Below, piece after piece: positions 18,501-27,030 of a stretch of 44,612 bases of DNA. This DNA is from Sulfopaludibacter sp035551455 (GTDB lineage: Bacteria > Acidobacteriota > Terriglobia > Bryobacterales > Bryobacteraceae): assembly GCA_035551455.1 (NCBI GenBank), contig DASZMZ010000202.1, positions 1 through 44,612 on the forward strand, in the 5' to 3' direction. A program made the position numbers and the translations under genes. Each line of letters opens with the position of its first letter. Positions within the stretch are counted from its first letter, which is position 1. The notes under the pieces were generated by a model, which was not told where the DNA came from, made no database searches, and was given only the letters and a program-made list of their open reading frames with translations.

Positions 18501-19886
18501 ATGCCTGTTCGAATTGCACTACACACACCGGACCTCAAGCTTTACCAGCTACTTGCTTCCGCTCTCCGTCCGGAGTGTACCGTCAGCTTCGAATCCGACA
18601 AGGCCAAACTGAAGCAAGCCGCTGCGAACGGGTCTGCCGACGTCATCCTGCTGGATTTCGATTCCAACCATTCGACGCACGCGCAGCAACTGGAAATGTT
18701 CAACGAAGTCGCCGACCTGGCGGCGCCTATCGTCGTGATGACAGACGATTTGCGCCGAACCGCCGCGATGGAGTTTCTGCAACGCGGGGCCTTCGACTGC
18801 ATCGGCAAGCCGCCTTCCCTGGTGGAGATCAAGGTGATAGTCGGACGGGCCCACGAGCACGCGCAGATGCGCAAGGAGCTGGAGCAGATGCGCCAGACGG
18901 TGAGCGCAACACAGGGTTTCGACAAGCTGGTGGGATCCAGCGGCAGGTCGCAGGTGGTTTACGATCTGATCCGGCGCGTGGCCAACTTGAGCGCTTTCGT
19001 GCTGATCAGCGGCGAGAGTGGTACTGGCAAGGAACTGGTAGCTCGGGCTATTCATAACCAGGGTAGCCGGGCCAAGGACCCCTTCGTAGCGGTATCATGC
19101 GGCGCGATTCCCGAAAGCCTGATTGAGGCAGAACTGTTTGGCCATGAAAAAGGGGCTTACACCGGATCCACGGGGACCCGGGCCGGCTACCTGGAACAGG
19201 CCGGCGATGGGACCATTTTCCTGGATGAAATCGGCGAACTCAGTCTCCATACACAGGTAAAGCTGTTGCGGGTACTCCAGCAGCGGGAGTTCTGCCGGCT
19301 CGGCGGAAATAAGGTTATCCCGCTGAATGCACGGGTGGTATTCGCCACCCACCGGAATCTGCAGCAAATGGTGGAAGCCGGCACGTTCCGCCGGGACTTG
19401 TTTTTCCGGGTGAACGTAATGACGGTCCACGTACCGGCACTGCGGCAGCGCACGGAGGACATTCCCCCTCTGGCGCGTCACTTCCTGAAGCAGTACGCGA
19501 CGGAGTACGGAAAACCGGTCACCGATATTCGTCCCAACGCCATGGAACTGCTGGTGGCCTATGACTGGCCGGGGAACGTCCGGGAACTGGAGAACGTGAT
19601 TCAAGGCGCGGTGATTCTGGCCGATGGCGACTGCATCACGCGGGCGGAGTTGCACGAAAATCTACAGGCACTGGCGGAAGACGAAGTAGAAGCTCCCGGC
19701 GAGATGGAACCGGAGGGCTTCGAGGGTCTTCTGCGGCAATACAAGATCAGTCTGGCGACCAAGGCAATCAGCGAATGTAATGGCAATAAGTCCTTAGCCG
19801 CCCGCAAGTTGAGAGTATCTCGCGCGTACCTCCACCGGCTCATCCGATTAGGACCCGGCTCGGAATCCTCTACTGACGCTGCCTAA
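18501..19886 (+). CDS. NtrC-type sigma-54-dependent activator
   Basis: A 461-residue regulator with three domains. A receiver (1-120) has Asp52 (LLDFD) and Lys103 (GKP) but no second acidic pocket residue (HTPD). The AAA+ domain (about 140-370) has Walker A GESGTGKE (171-178), the sigma-54-contact loop GAYTGS (218-223; family norm GAFTGA), Walker B IFLDE (239-243) and an RRDLFFR arginine-finger region. A Fis-type HTH lies near the C-terminus (NKSLAARKLRVSRAYLHRLI). It should open promoters held by RNA polymerase-sigma-54; two such promoters precede the flp genes in this window. The 131-bp leader shows nothing clear. Confidence 0.9.
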   Translation: MPVRIALHTPDLKLYQLLASALRPECTVSFESDKAKLKQAAANGSADVILLDFDSNHSTHAQQLEMFNEVADLAAPIVVMTDDLRRTAAMEFLQRGAFDCIGKPPSLVEIKVIVGRAHEHAQMRKELEQMRQTVSATQGFDKLVGSSGRSQVVYDLIRRVANLSAFVLISGESGTGKELVARAIHNQGSRAKDPFVAVSCGAIPESLIEAELFGHEKGAYTGSTGTRAGYLEQAGDGTIFLDEIGELSLHTQVKLLRVLQQREFCRLGGNKVIPLNARVVFATHRNLQQMVEAGTFRRDLFFRVNVMTVHVPALRQRTEDIPPLARHFLKQYATEYGKPVTDIRPNAMELLVAYDWPGNVRELENVIQGAVILADGDCITRAELHENLQALAEDEVEAPGEMEPEGFEGLLRQYKISLATKAISECNGNKSLAARKLRVSRAYLHRLIRLGPGSESSTDAA

Positions 19887-19936
19887 GACCACGGGGGTTC
19901 GCGCTAAACTGGCAGGAAAGCTTCGAGGATGGCTAG

Positions 19937-20896
19937 ATGCAAGTAAACTTGCGCCGGGAACAGCGGCGAACCAACTCAACCGACTATCGAATCGTCTGGC
20001 GCGATCAGGCCGGGGTCATGCATTCAACGCAGGCCAGAGGCCAGGATATCTCCAGTCTGGGAATCAATCTGCGATCTCCCAAGCCCATACCGCTGGGCTC
20101 GCAGGTATTTATCGAAGCTCCCGATCACCGTCCCACCGGCTACACGACCCTCCGTCACTGCCGGGAGTTTGACGGCGCCTACGTGATCGGTTTGGAATTC
20201 GGCGAAGACACCCGGAAATCCATGAGCGGGGCGTCGCTGTCGGACGATATCGACTACTACGAGTTCCTGCAGATCAGTCCGAAGGCCGAGTTTCCGACCA
20301 TCCAGCGGATCTACCGATTTATGGCCGGCCGGTTCCATACCGACAATCCGGAGACGGGCGATCCCGAGAAGTTCATTCTGCTGAAGCAGGCCTACGAGAT
20401 CCTGTCAGACCCGGAGAAGCGCGCGGAGTACGATGCCAAGCGGGAAGTAAAAGAGGTCCACCAGAATCCGATCTTCGACATGGAAGAATTCGTGAACGGC
20501 GTAGAGGGGGAGGTGAACCGGCGGTTGGGTGTGCTTTCCCTGTTGTACAACCGGCGCCGCACGAACTCGGAGAATCCCAAGGTTTCGCTGTACGATTTGG
20601 AAAAGCGCATGGGTTGGCCGCGCGAGTACCTGGATTTCACCACGTGGTATTTGCGCAGCAAACAGTTCATCACCCGGGAAGACAATTCGGACTTCAGCCT
20701 GACGGCGCTGGGGGTGGACTTCATCGAGCAGAATTACGTACAGATACCGATGCTCCAGAAACTGCTGAACAGCGGGTCGAGGACGGCTACGAGTGAATCG
20801 GCGAACGGCAAGGCGAAGACCAACGGGAAGCTTTTGCTGACGGGTCCGGCGGATGGGGCGGCGGCGCTGCCGGACGGCGGCGGATCGAACGCTTAG
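19937..20896 (+). CDS. PilZ-J domain fusion protein
   Basis: A 319-residue protein joining two signalling/chaperone modules. Residues about 1-95 form a PilZ domain with both cyclic-di-GMP motifs: Arg6/Arg7 and Arg10/Arg11 give RxxxR, and Asp37-I-Ser39-S-L-Gly42 gives DxSxxG. Residues about 103-170 are a J domain (DYYEFLQISPKAE, FILLKQAYEILSDPEKRAEYD), but the HPD tripeptide that stimulates DnaK is His134-Thr135-Asp136. The C-terminal 150 residues contain a charged helical part and an unassigned tail. It follows the NtrC-type regulator by 50 bp and may share its transcript. A link between c-di-GMP and protein folding or assembly is inferred. Confidence 0.85.
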   Translation: MQVNLRREQRRTNSTDYRIVWRDQAGVMHSTQARGQDISSLGINLRSPKPIPLGSQVFIEAPDHRPTGYTTLRHCREFDGAYVIGLEFGEDTRKSMSGASLSDDIDYYEFLQISPKAEFPTIQRIYRFMAGRFHTDNPETGDPEKFILLKQAYEILSDPEKRAEYDAKREVKEVHQNPIFDMEEFVNGVEGEVNRRLGVLSLLYNRRRTNSENPKVSLYDLEKRMGWPREYLDFTTWYLRSKQFITREDNSDFSLTALGVDFIEQNYVQIPMLQKLLNSGSRTATSESANGKAKTNGKLLLTGPADGAAALPDGGGSNA

Positions 20897-20928
20897 GTTG
20901 CCAAAGATCTGTCGGGCCAGCTAATTCC

Positions 20929-21200
20929 TGGGTTCGTTTGGTATGCGGCCCTTGGGTTCCTTTGGCATGCCGGCCCTTGGGTTCGTTTGGTATGCCGGCT
21001 CTTGGGTTCGTTTGGTATGCCGGCCCCTTGGGTTCGTTTGGTATGTCGGCTCTTGGGTTCGTTTGGTATACCGGCCCCTGGGTTCGTTTGGTATGCCGGC
21101 CCTTGGGTTCGTTTGGTATGCCGGCCCCTGGGTTCGTTTGGTATCCCGGCCCTTGGGTTCGTTTGGTATGCCGCCCCTTGGGTTCGTTTGGCATGCCGGA
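20929..21200. repeat. Eleven-copy 25-bp tandem repeat (minisatellite)
   Basis: Ten full and one partial copy of a unit that begins TGGGTTCGTTTGGTATGCC and continues GGCCCT. Copies are 24-26 bp, mostly 25, and differ by a few substitutions (GTATG/GCATG/GTATA, GGCCCT/GGCTCT). Since 25 is not a multiple of three, each strand reads through all frames without stops and produces false proline/glycine-rich proteins, which argues that the array is non-coding. It fills the space between the PilZ-J gene and the GT39-like gene. There are no unique spacers, so it is not a CRISPR array. Confidence 0.9.
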
Positions 21201-21230
21201 GCACGATCTGAATGGAGCAAACTGGGACTG

Positions 21231-22754
21231 TTGACTATTTCAGCTCTCAACCGAAAGCGCGCGATCAGAGCAGCCTGGATAGCACTTGCGATAGCCTATT
21301 TCTCCCCCTCCCTGCTGCATCACGCCAATTATTATGACGAAGGTTTTATGGTCTGCGGGGCCGAGCGTGTGCTGCACGGCCAACTGCCGTACCAGGATTT
21401 CAACAGCGGCTATCCGCCTGGCCCGTTTTACACGGTGGCTGCGGTCTTTCGCCTCTTCGGAACCTCGCTCCTAGCCGAACGCGTATTGGATGTGTTCTGG
21501 CGCCTGGGCATTGTGGCCTGCTCGATCTGCCTGATCCAAGCGGCTTGTGGCCGCATTCCGCTGGCAGTCTCGCTTTGTCTGAGCGGATGGATCGGCGTCA
21601 TCACTTTCCATCTGTATCCCATGATCACCGGGACACTCTTCTGCGTGGCCGCACTCTGGCTTAGCGTCTTATATCTGAATGGACGGGGCCGGAAGTGGAT
21701 GTATTTCTCGGGCGGCGTTGCGGGAGCGGGTTTCTTTTACCGGCACGATCTAATGTTGTGTATCTGTGGCGCCGTGACCTTGACGGCTGCTTATCAACTG
21801 CTGGTGCAAAAGGATCGCGCGGCGCTGCGTGGCTTTGCAAGTTTTGTAACTGGCGTGATCACGGTGTTCGCACCCGGCGCGATGCTGCTGTGGATCTCTG
21901 TGCCGCACGCGGCGCTGCAACGCTCGTTCATAGAATTTCCGAAAATCACGGCGGGCCAGAAATTTCTCAAGTTTTATACGCTCTCTTCCATTTGGGATGT
22001 AGGCACGTTCTATCTGCCGCTCGCGATTGTCGTGTTCACGGCGTGCAGACTCTGGATGACGAAAGCGGAACGGAGACCGGTTCCCCTCCTTTTGTTCCTG
22101 TCGGCCGTATCGACGCTGGCCGTGGCGATCCAGAGGTCGGACGTGCCGCATGCGTTTCCGGCGATCGTGGTCGGATTGATCTTACTCTGCTGGAATCTAT
22201 CGCAGCCGCTCCTGCTGCGGAAGGAAGTGGCGGGGTTCTGCCGCACTGCATTCGTGGGCGCGGTCCTATTGTGGTACGGCTTGCCGGCGCTGGCCGCTTG
22301 GACGGTCGATGCAGCGGCGGCCAGCCATCCGAAACGATCCGGGATACCGCGCGCGGGGCCCATCCCCCTGGATCAGGACCAGATAGAGGCGGTGCAATAC
22401 ATACAGCGTCAACTCGCTCCCGGACGACCGTTATATGTGGGCACCACGTCTCACAGCCGGGTATTCATGAATGACGCACTCTTCTACTTTCTGGCCGACC
22501 GGCCGCAGGCAACTGGCTGGGATATGTGGGTGCCGGGACTTACCAGCGGGGCCGAAGTCCAGTCGGAAATTGCCGATGCGCTGGAGAAGAAGCGCATCGA
22601 GTACTTGGTGGTGTTCGCCGCCCGCGAGTCCCACGAGCCAAACCGGAGCGTGCTCGACAGCGGAATTACCACGGTGGATGACGATATCCGAAACCACTAC
22701 AGCGAAGTGGCGCGGTTCGGACGATACACCATCTCGCGGCGCATTCCGGACTGA
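21231..22754 (+). CDS. GT39-like membrane glycosyltransferase
   Basis: About 507 residues if started at TTG 21231, just before the first membrane helix. The Asp36-Glu37 pair in NYYDEGF after helix 1 is the catalytic acidic pair of the GT39/ArnT/PMT superfamily, which uses polyprenyl-phosphate sugars at the outer face of the membrane. YPPGPFYTVAAVF follows, as in the family. About ten hydrophobic spans are visible, then a C-terminal soluble part of about 130 residues. The frame stays open back through the tandem repeat to ATG 20943, but the repeat translation is not credible protein. The acceptor is unknown. Confidence 0.75.
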   Translation: MTISALNRKRAIRAAWIALAIAYFSPSLLHHANYYDEGFMVCGAERVLHGQLPYQDFNSGYPPGPFYTVAAVFRLFGTSLLAERVLDVFWRLGIVACSICLIQAACGRIPLAVSLCLSGWIGVITFHLYPMITGTLFCVAALWLSVLYLNGRGRKWMYFSGGVAGAGFFYRHDLMLCICGAVTLTAAYQLLVQKDRAALRGFASFVTGVITVFAPGAMLLWISVPHAALQRSFIEFPKITAGQKFLKFYTLSSIWDVGTFYLPLAIVVFTACRLWMTKAERRPVPLLLFLSAVSTLAVAIQRSDVPHAFPAIVVGLILLCWNLSQPLLLRKEVAGFCRTAFVGAVLLWYGLPALAAWTVDAAAASHPKRSGIPRAGPIPLDQDQIEAVQYIQRQLAPGRPLYVGTTSHSRVFMNDALFYFLADRPQATGWDMWVPGLTSGAEVQSEIADALEKKRIEYLVVFAARESHEPNRSVLDSGITTVDDDIRNHYSEVARFGRYTISRRIPD

Positions 22755-23070
22755 GGTTTTCCAGGCTTATCAGAAAGCAGTTGCTGACGGCGCCTACCGA
22801 GTCAAGCGCCGCCAAGGTCTGTGTCATGGGCCAGCCGGAAGATCATGTCTGAAAGTTCAATTGTCAAAGATCGCGATCCCTGAGAATCAACTACTTCTTG
22901 AGTTTGGCATCAGACGCTGAAGCGGATGTTGCCTGGTCAGATGCCGGAAAAATGGCCCACCCCCCTCACCGGGTGAGTGAGGGCCTTTCAAAGACCAGCA
23001 TACACCGCGCGTTTCACCTGAGATCGTTAAGTGGCTGAATATACGTGAGGATTGAGCTGTAAATGGAGAA
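22755..23070. other. 316-bp convergent intergenic region with hairpin
   Basis: No gene is supported here. Around 22966-22983 CCCTC, ACCGGGTGAGT and GAGGG form a stem that is extended by flanking GGCC/GGGCC; CTCAC-CGG-GTGAG is an alternative inner stem. The position between two convergent genes suits a bidirectional terminator, although there is no long T-run. The rest shows no tRNA, repeat or recognisable element end. Confidence 0.45.
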
Positions 23071-24717
23071 TCAAGGTGCGCAGCAGGTGGGATAGGGCTG
23101 CAGGCTGAGAGGTTTTGCATCCGGTTCCACAAGCCAGACTTTGCGATCGCGGAAATAGTCGATGAGTTCGGCGTTCTGGTCTTTGCCCATATCGCGCGCC
23201 CAGACGACCGGTGCGGCGTCTATGGCGGCAGCATTGAAGACCCACTCGAAGGAGTGCATGGGGTCGGGGTCACGCTCCGCCGCATAGCGAACGATCACCA
23301 GATGCCGGCCGGGAGTTTGCTCGAGGCGCCGCTCCATTTGCGCTCGTGGAAGTCCCCCGGTTGTGACTACAGGCATGCAAAACAACTGCAATCCACAAAT
23401 CAGGAGGCAGGCGGCCGGGATGGCACGCGCCATGAACAAGCCGACCGGCTGTCCACCCGGCTTCCAAAAACGCAAGTGTCGCATGGCCTGAAGAAGAACG
23501 GCATAGAGAAGCGCCGTCACGGGCGCGAAGTAGTGTCCATGAAAGAAGGCATTGGCGAGAGAACCGATCAGGAAAAAGCCGGCGATCAGAAGGAGTAATC
23601 GTATGCGGCGATCCCGAAGGACTCTAGGAAACATGATCGCGGCAATTGCGGCCGTGGGAGTGCCATAAAAGAAGAAGATGAACAGGAGCTTCTTCGCGTT
23701 TTCATCGAGAAATCCCGCGGGAGTGCGCGCCCTTTCGAACGCGGCGAGTTCGGAGTGGACAAAAAAATCGTGAAGAACCTTATGGCGGTAGACAGGTTCG
23801 CGGTATGGCGATTCCCAGATGAACACCGGCGAGACTGCGTATGTAGCCCGATTGACCTGGTACGGCATCGTGAGCGGACTACCGAACACGCGCCAGTTAT
23901 AATAGCCCATCGAAAACAGGGTAATCAGGAGCAGGAGTGAGGCTGGGACGACTACTTTCCCCAATAGCGTTACCCGTGGAATCGAATGCTTACCGCAAAA
24001 CCACACCACCAGGCAAACCAGGACCGGAATGCCAACGAGCAGACCTTCAAAGGGCCGGGAGTTAGCGAGTATCGCCAAACCGACCGCCAGAATCGCGGCC
24101 ATACTGGCGCGGGGGCGGCGCATCAACCGAGGCAGCGAGCCTAAGACGAGCGCACCTCCCAGCGCTGCAGGCGCGCCTCCCCAATAACTATTCATCCAAT
24201 AGCTCGTGATTCCGAGGCGCAAAACGGCTATCACACCGCCCAGGAAAGCCCACGAGGGGGGCAGCCATCCATATAGCATCCAGGCGATTGCGGCGCACAT
24301 GAAACCAACACTGATGCAGACGCCGAACCAAGGGTGGCCAAACAACACTCTCCCTAAAGCCAGAAACATGCCTTGAGCGGGCGGGTACATCGACATGTAG
24401 GTTGGCTTTTGATCGACGTGAAACGTTTCGAAATGGACCCACATGGGGTGGGTGGGGTTGGCCAGCCTCCCCGAAGCGAATGTGTCGGCCGCGAGCAGAA
24501 AACTGAACTCATCGTGTATAGCCGGCTGAGGGATCGGCACCCAGAGTAGGGCGGCAAGACGGATTAGCGGCGCGGCGAGTCCGATCGATACGATGGCAAT
24601 CGTTTTTTTTCGCGCGAGCGCTCCGCCCCATTTTTCAATCCGCTCAAAAAATGAGGCGCCGACCTGCGGCAGTCCCAAACCCACGATCAGGGTGAGCACA
24701 GCGAAACTGACTTCCAT
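23071..24717 (-). CDS. GT39-like membrane glycosyltransferase-family protein
   Basis: A 548-residue polytopic membrane protein from ATG 24717. A longer frame begins at TTG 24774 but would overlap the upstream GT87-like gene by 40 bp; the ATG leaves a 17-bp gap instead. Asp69-Glu70 (AIHDEFSFL) after the second hydrophobic span corresponds to the GT39/ArnT acidic pair, and MYPPAQGMFLALG resembles the family's following loop. At least ten membrane spans are visible. It likely transfers a sugar from a polyprenyl-phosphate donor, but donor and acceptor are unknown. Co-directional with the GT87-like gene. Confidence 0.72.
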   Translation of the reverse strand: MEVSFAVLTLIVGLGLPQVGASFFERIEKWGGALARKKTIAIVSIGLAAPLIRLAALLWVPIPQPAIHDEFSFLLAADTFASGRLANPTHPMWVHFETFHVDQKPTYMSMYPPAQGMFLALGRVLFGHPWFGVCISVGFMCAAIAWMLYGWLPPSWAFLGGVIAVLRLGITSYWMNSYWGGAPAALGGALVLGSLPRLMRRPRASMAAILAVGLAILANSRPFEGLLVGIPVLVCLVVWFCGKHSIPRVTLLGKVVVPASLLLLITLFSMGYYNWRVFGSPLTMPYQVNRATYAVSPVFIWESPYREPVYRHKVLHDFFVHSELAAFERARTPAGFLDENAKKLLFIFFFYGTPTAAIAAIMFPRVLRDRRIRLLLLIAGFFLIGSLANAFFHGHYFAPVTALLYAVLLQAMRHLRFWKPGGQPVGLFMARAIPAACLLICGLQLFCMPVVTTGGLPRAQMERRLEQTPGRHLVIVRYAAERDPDPMHSFEWVFNAAAIDAAPVVWARDMGKDQNAELIDYFRDRKVWLVEPDAKPLSLQPYPTCCAP

Positions 24718-24734
24718 AAGAATGCGAAGCGTGG

Positions 24735-25985
24735 TTAGTTCTGCCAATTTTGCGACTCCGAAACAGCCTGACAACTAACCGCACCGTCAGTCAATAAGCG
24801 CGTCTGCAGGAAAGCGAGCGTTCCCAAGACAAGAGTAAGCATTTGAAAACCGGTCTCGGCTGCCACGAATCCGCTGAATGGGGCGACCAGCAGAAGAGCG
24901 GCGCACGTAAGGAGGAAAACCCGACGCCTCATTCGCCATAGCTGGGGGGCAGACGCGATGAGGCTTACCAGGACCAATATGGAATCCTGTATGGGCACGT
25001 AAACATTCAGGAGTAATGTCCAACTGAGCGTCGCGGCCCAAAGTAGGCTTGCAGACCCGGACTGCGCCGGGATCCTCTGGAGCCAGGAGGCGCGAAGGAG
25101 GTACGCCACGGCAACTGCGGCGACGCAAACGCCGAGGAACTGGACGACGGGGGCGCCGTGCGCGATCAGCACTGAAAACGAGTACAGGTCCACGTGGTCG
25201 TCAAAGTGGAGATGAGGCCGGAAGGCGGCGAGTCCGGATAGCATGCGCGCATAGGCGAGCCACACTCCCGGACCAAGCAGAATCGTAGTCAAGGAGATTA
25301 AACCGGCAGCGCCGGTAGCGAAACCTGCGAGAGTCCGGAAGCGGCGGATGATTACCAGCACCGGCAAAATCAGAATCAAAAACGTTGGCTTGTAGAGGCA
25401 AATGGAGAGCGCCAACCCACTCGAGAATGAGGCAGAAGCGTCCTCATAGAAAACGGCTAGCGCCATGGCGAAAAGCCCGACAGCCGCGATTTGGCCATTC
25501 AAGAACGTGCGCGCGGCGAAGGGCCAGAATAAAAGCGCATAGCACAGCACCAGAGACTGTTTCAAACGGTCGCGCGGAAAAAACCGAGAGACCAGCAGTC
25601 CTGTTCCGCCGAGATATAGCGTCAAGGTGACGGCCATCCAAAGCTTGTAGGCGGCCAGATACGGGAGTCGTGCAATCAGACTGAAAACCGCTGCGACAAA
25701 CGGAGGGTAGGGGTTCGGACCGTAGGCGCCGTCGTGCATGGGTTGGAGTTGCGCACAAACCTGTGTTTGGAGCTGGTAGTCATAGAGATGCGCTACGGGG
25801 TGATGATTGAAGATGTACCCGAAAGAGTAGAAGTAGACGAAGTCACGTTCCTGGTCGGGTCGAAGGGATCGCTGGAAAATAATGGTGTACAGCGCCGTGA
25901 CGATGAGCCAGCCGATGACGTTTAGATATCGGAGATCGGAACGGCCGAGGCCCGGCGCCGCCTGAGGGCGTATCAAGATGGGCAT
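24735..25985 (-). CDS. GT87-like (DUF2029) membrane mannosyltransferase-family protein
   Basis: A 416-residue polytopic protein resembling the GT87/DUF2029 family of polyprenyl-phosphate-mannose-dependent alpha-mannosyltransferases. An acidic Asp-Gln-Glu-Arg-Asp-Phe segment (residues about 43-48) follows the first span, and PNPYPPFVAAVFSLIARLPY and FLNGQIAAVGLFAMALA match the family's loop and span pattern. About ten membrane helices are visible. It sits 17 bp upstream of the GT39-like gene and is divergent from the first PAP2-like gene (53 bp). The sugar and acceptor cannot be assigned. Confidence 0.7.
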   Translation of the reverse strand: MPILIRPQAAPGLGRSDLRYLNVIGWLIVTALYTIIFQRSLRPDQERDFVYFYSFGYIFNHHPVAHLYDYQLQTQVCAQLQPMHDGAYGPNPYPPFVAAVFSLIARLPYLAAYKLWMAVTLTLYLGGTGLLVSRFFPRDRLKQSLVLCYALLFWPFAARTFLNGQIAAVGLFAMALAVFYEDASASFSSGLALSICLYKPTFLILILPVLVIIRRFRTLAGFATGAAGLISLTTILLGPGVWLAYARMLSGLAAFRPHLHFDDHVDLYSFSVLIAHGAPVVQFLGVCVAAVAVAYLLRASWLQRIPAQSGSASLLWAATLSWTLLLNVYVPIQDSILVLVSLIASAPQLWRMRRRVFLLTCAALLLVAPFSGFVAAETGFQMLTLVLGTLAFLQTRLLTDGAVSCQAVSESQNWQN

Positions 25986-26038
25986 GAGATTGCTATACCT
26001 ATCCGGCCAAACCCCGCATAGGCGGGATATTCGACGAG

Positions 26039-26992
26039 ATGAAAGTAATCACCTTTTTGCTGGACCCGAGGGTCTTGCCCCTTATATTGCTCGCGGCATC
26101 GATTTTCTGGATGTTGAGGGACGAGCGAGATCGCGAACGCCCTCTCCTCGTCCTGGCATTCGTGTTGAACGTCTTTTACGGCTTTACACTCCAGGTGGTG
26201 ATGGGGCACGCGGATGGCCTGATGCCCTGGAAGTTCGACTATTATCTGGACAACCTCGACGTTGCATTGGGATTTCCAGCCTATTGGACGATCCGGATTT
26301 TCGGGGCGACGCCGCAACTCGGCCTTGCACTGGCTTACCATTTGTTGGTACCGATGATGATTTTCTCATACGCCAACAGCCGCCGGCGCAAGGGTCATCC
26401 GACAGTATTCCAGGCATATGCAGCCGAATTGGCGGTGGGGCCGATTTTTTATGCACTACTACCGGCCAGTGGACCGATTTACGCTTTCGCGGCGACGTGG
26501 CCGCATCACGTGGAAGTGCCGCTACGGATCATCCGCTTGAGCGCTCCGCCGAACGCGTTTCCATCGCTCCACCTGGCGACCGCGTTGCTATTCTTCCTAT
26601 TCTCGGAAGGGCGCGTGTGGCGGGCGTGGACCTTCTGCTTCCTGGTGTTGACGGCGCTCGCCACCCTGTCTACGGGTGAGCACTATATGGTGGATCTCGT
26701 CGGTGGAGTTGCATTTGGCTGCTTTGCGGCGGCCGTTGCATATCGACGATGGGGCGCTGCCGGTTGGAATCTGGCGGTGGTGCTGGCCTGGGTCCTGGGG
26801 ATACGTTATGGGACGTCACTTTTGCTGTCGAATCCCTGGCTTCTGAGAAGCGCGGCCGTGGCCAGCATCGTGGCTCCCTTGTATATGGCGGTTCGATTCG
26901 TAAGGGTTGCTCCGAAAGAATCGCATTGGCCAGGCGGCATCGGGGTCGGGGCTGATGGGCCGATTGCGGTTGCATCCAGAGCGGGCAACTAG
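26039..26992 (+). CDS. PAP2/Aur1-like membrane phosphatase-transferase
   Basis: A 317-residue membrane protein. The PAP2 active-site motifs are PSLH at 175-178 (AFPSLHLATALLF) and His215-x-x-x-Asp219 (STGEHYMVDLVGG), the arrangement of the Aur1/inositolphosphotransferase branch (PAP2_3) and not of classical PAP2 phosphatases. About eight hydrophobic spans are present. This branch moves phospho-head groups between lipids. A partly similar paralogue follows 38 bp downstream. A role in making an unusual inositol- or sphingo-type lipid, or in recycling lipid-linked sugars for the neighbouring glycosyltransferases, is possible but inferred. Confidence 0.77.
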   Translation: MKVITFLLDPRVLPLILLAASIFWMLRDERDRERPLLVLAFVLNVFYGFTLQVVMGHADGLMPWKFDYYLDNLDVALGFPAYWTIRIFGATPQLGLALAYHLLVPMMIFSYANSRRRKGHPTVFQAYAAELAVGPIFYALLPASGPIYAFAATWPHHVEVPLRIIRLSAPPNAFPSLHLATALLFFLFSEGRVWRAWTFCFLVLTALATLSTGEHYMVDLVGGVAFGCFAAAVAYRRWGAAGWNLAVVLAWVLGIRYGTSLLLSNPWLLRSAAVASIVAPLYMAVRFVRVAPKESHWPGGIGVGADGPIAVASRAGN

Positions 26993-27030
26993 ATGTCAGG
27001 ACAGCTGCTTTATGGTCGCGGCTCCGACCG

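Noticed and set aside
20929..21200. CRISPR array
   Set aside because: Units follow each other directly with no unique spacers, and no cas gene is near.
20943..21230. N-terminal extension of the GT39-like protein through the repeat
   Set aside because: It is the translation of a 25-bp repeat cycling through three frames; the protein's first membrane helix begins after the repeat.
22755..23070. Insertion-sequence remnant between the two GT39-like genes
   Set aside because: No transposase fragment, terminal repeats or target duplication could be identified.
24718..24774. TTG-started longer form of the 567-residue GT39-like protein
   Set aside because: It overlaps the GT87-like gene by 40 bp and needs a TTG start; the ATG at 24717 fits better.
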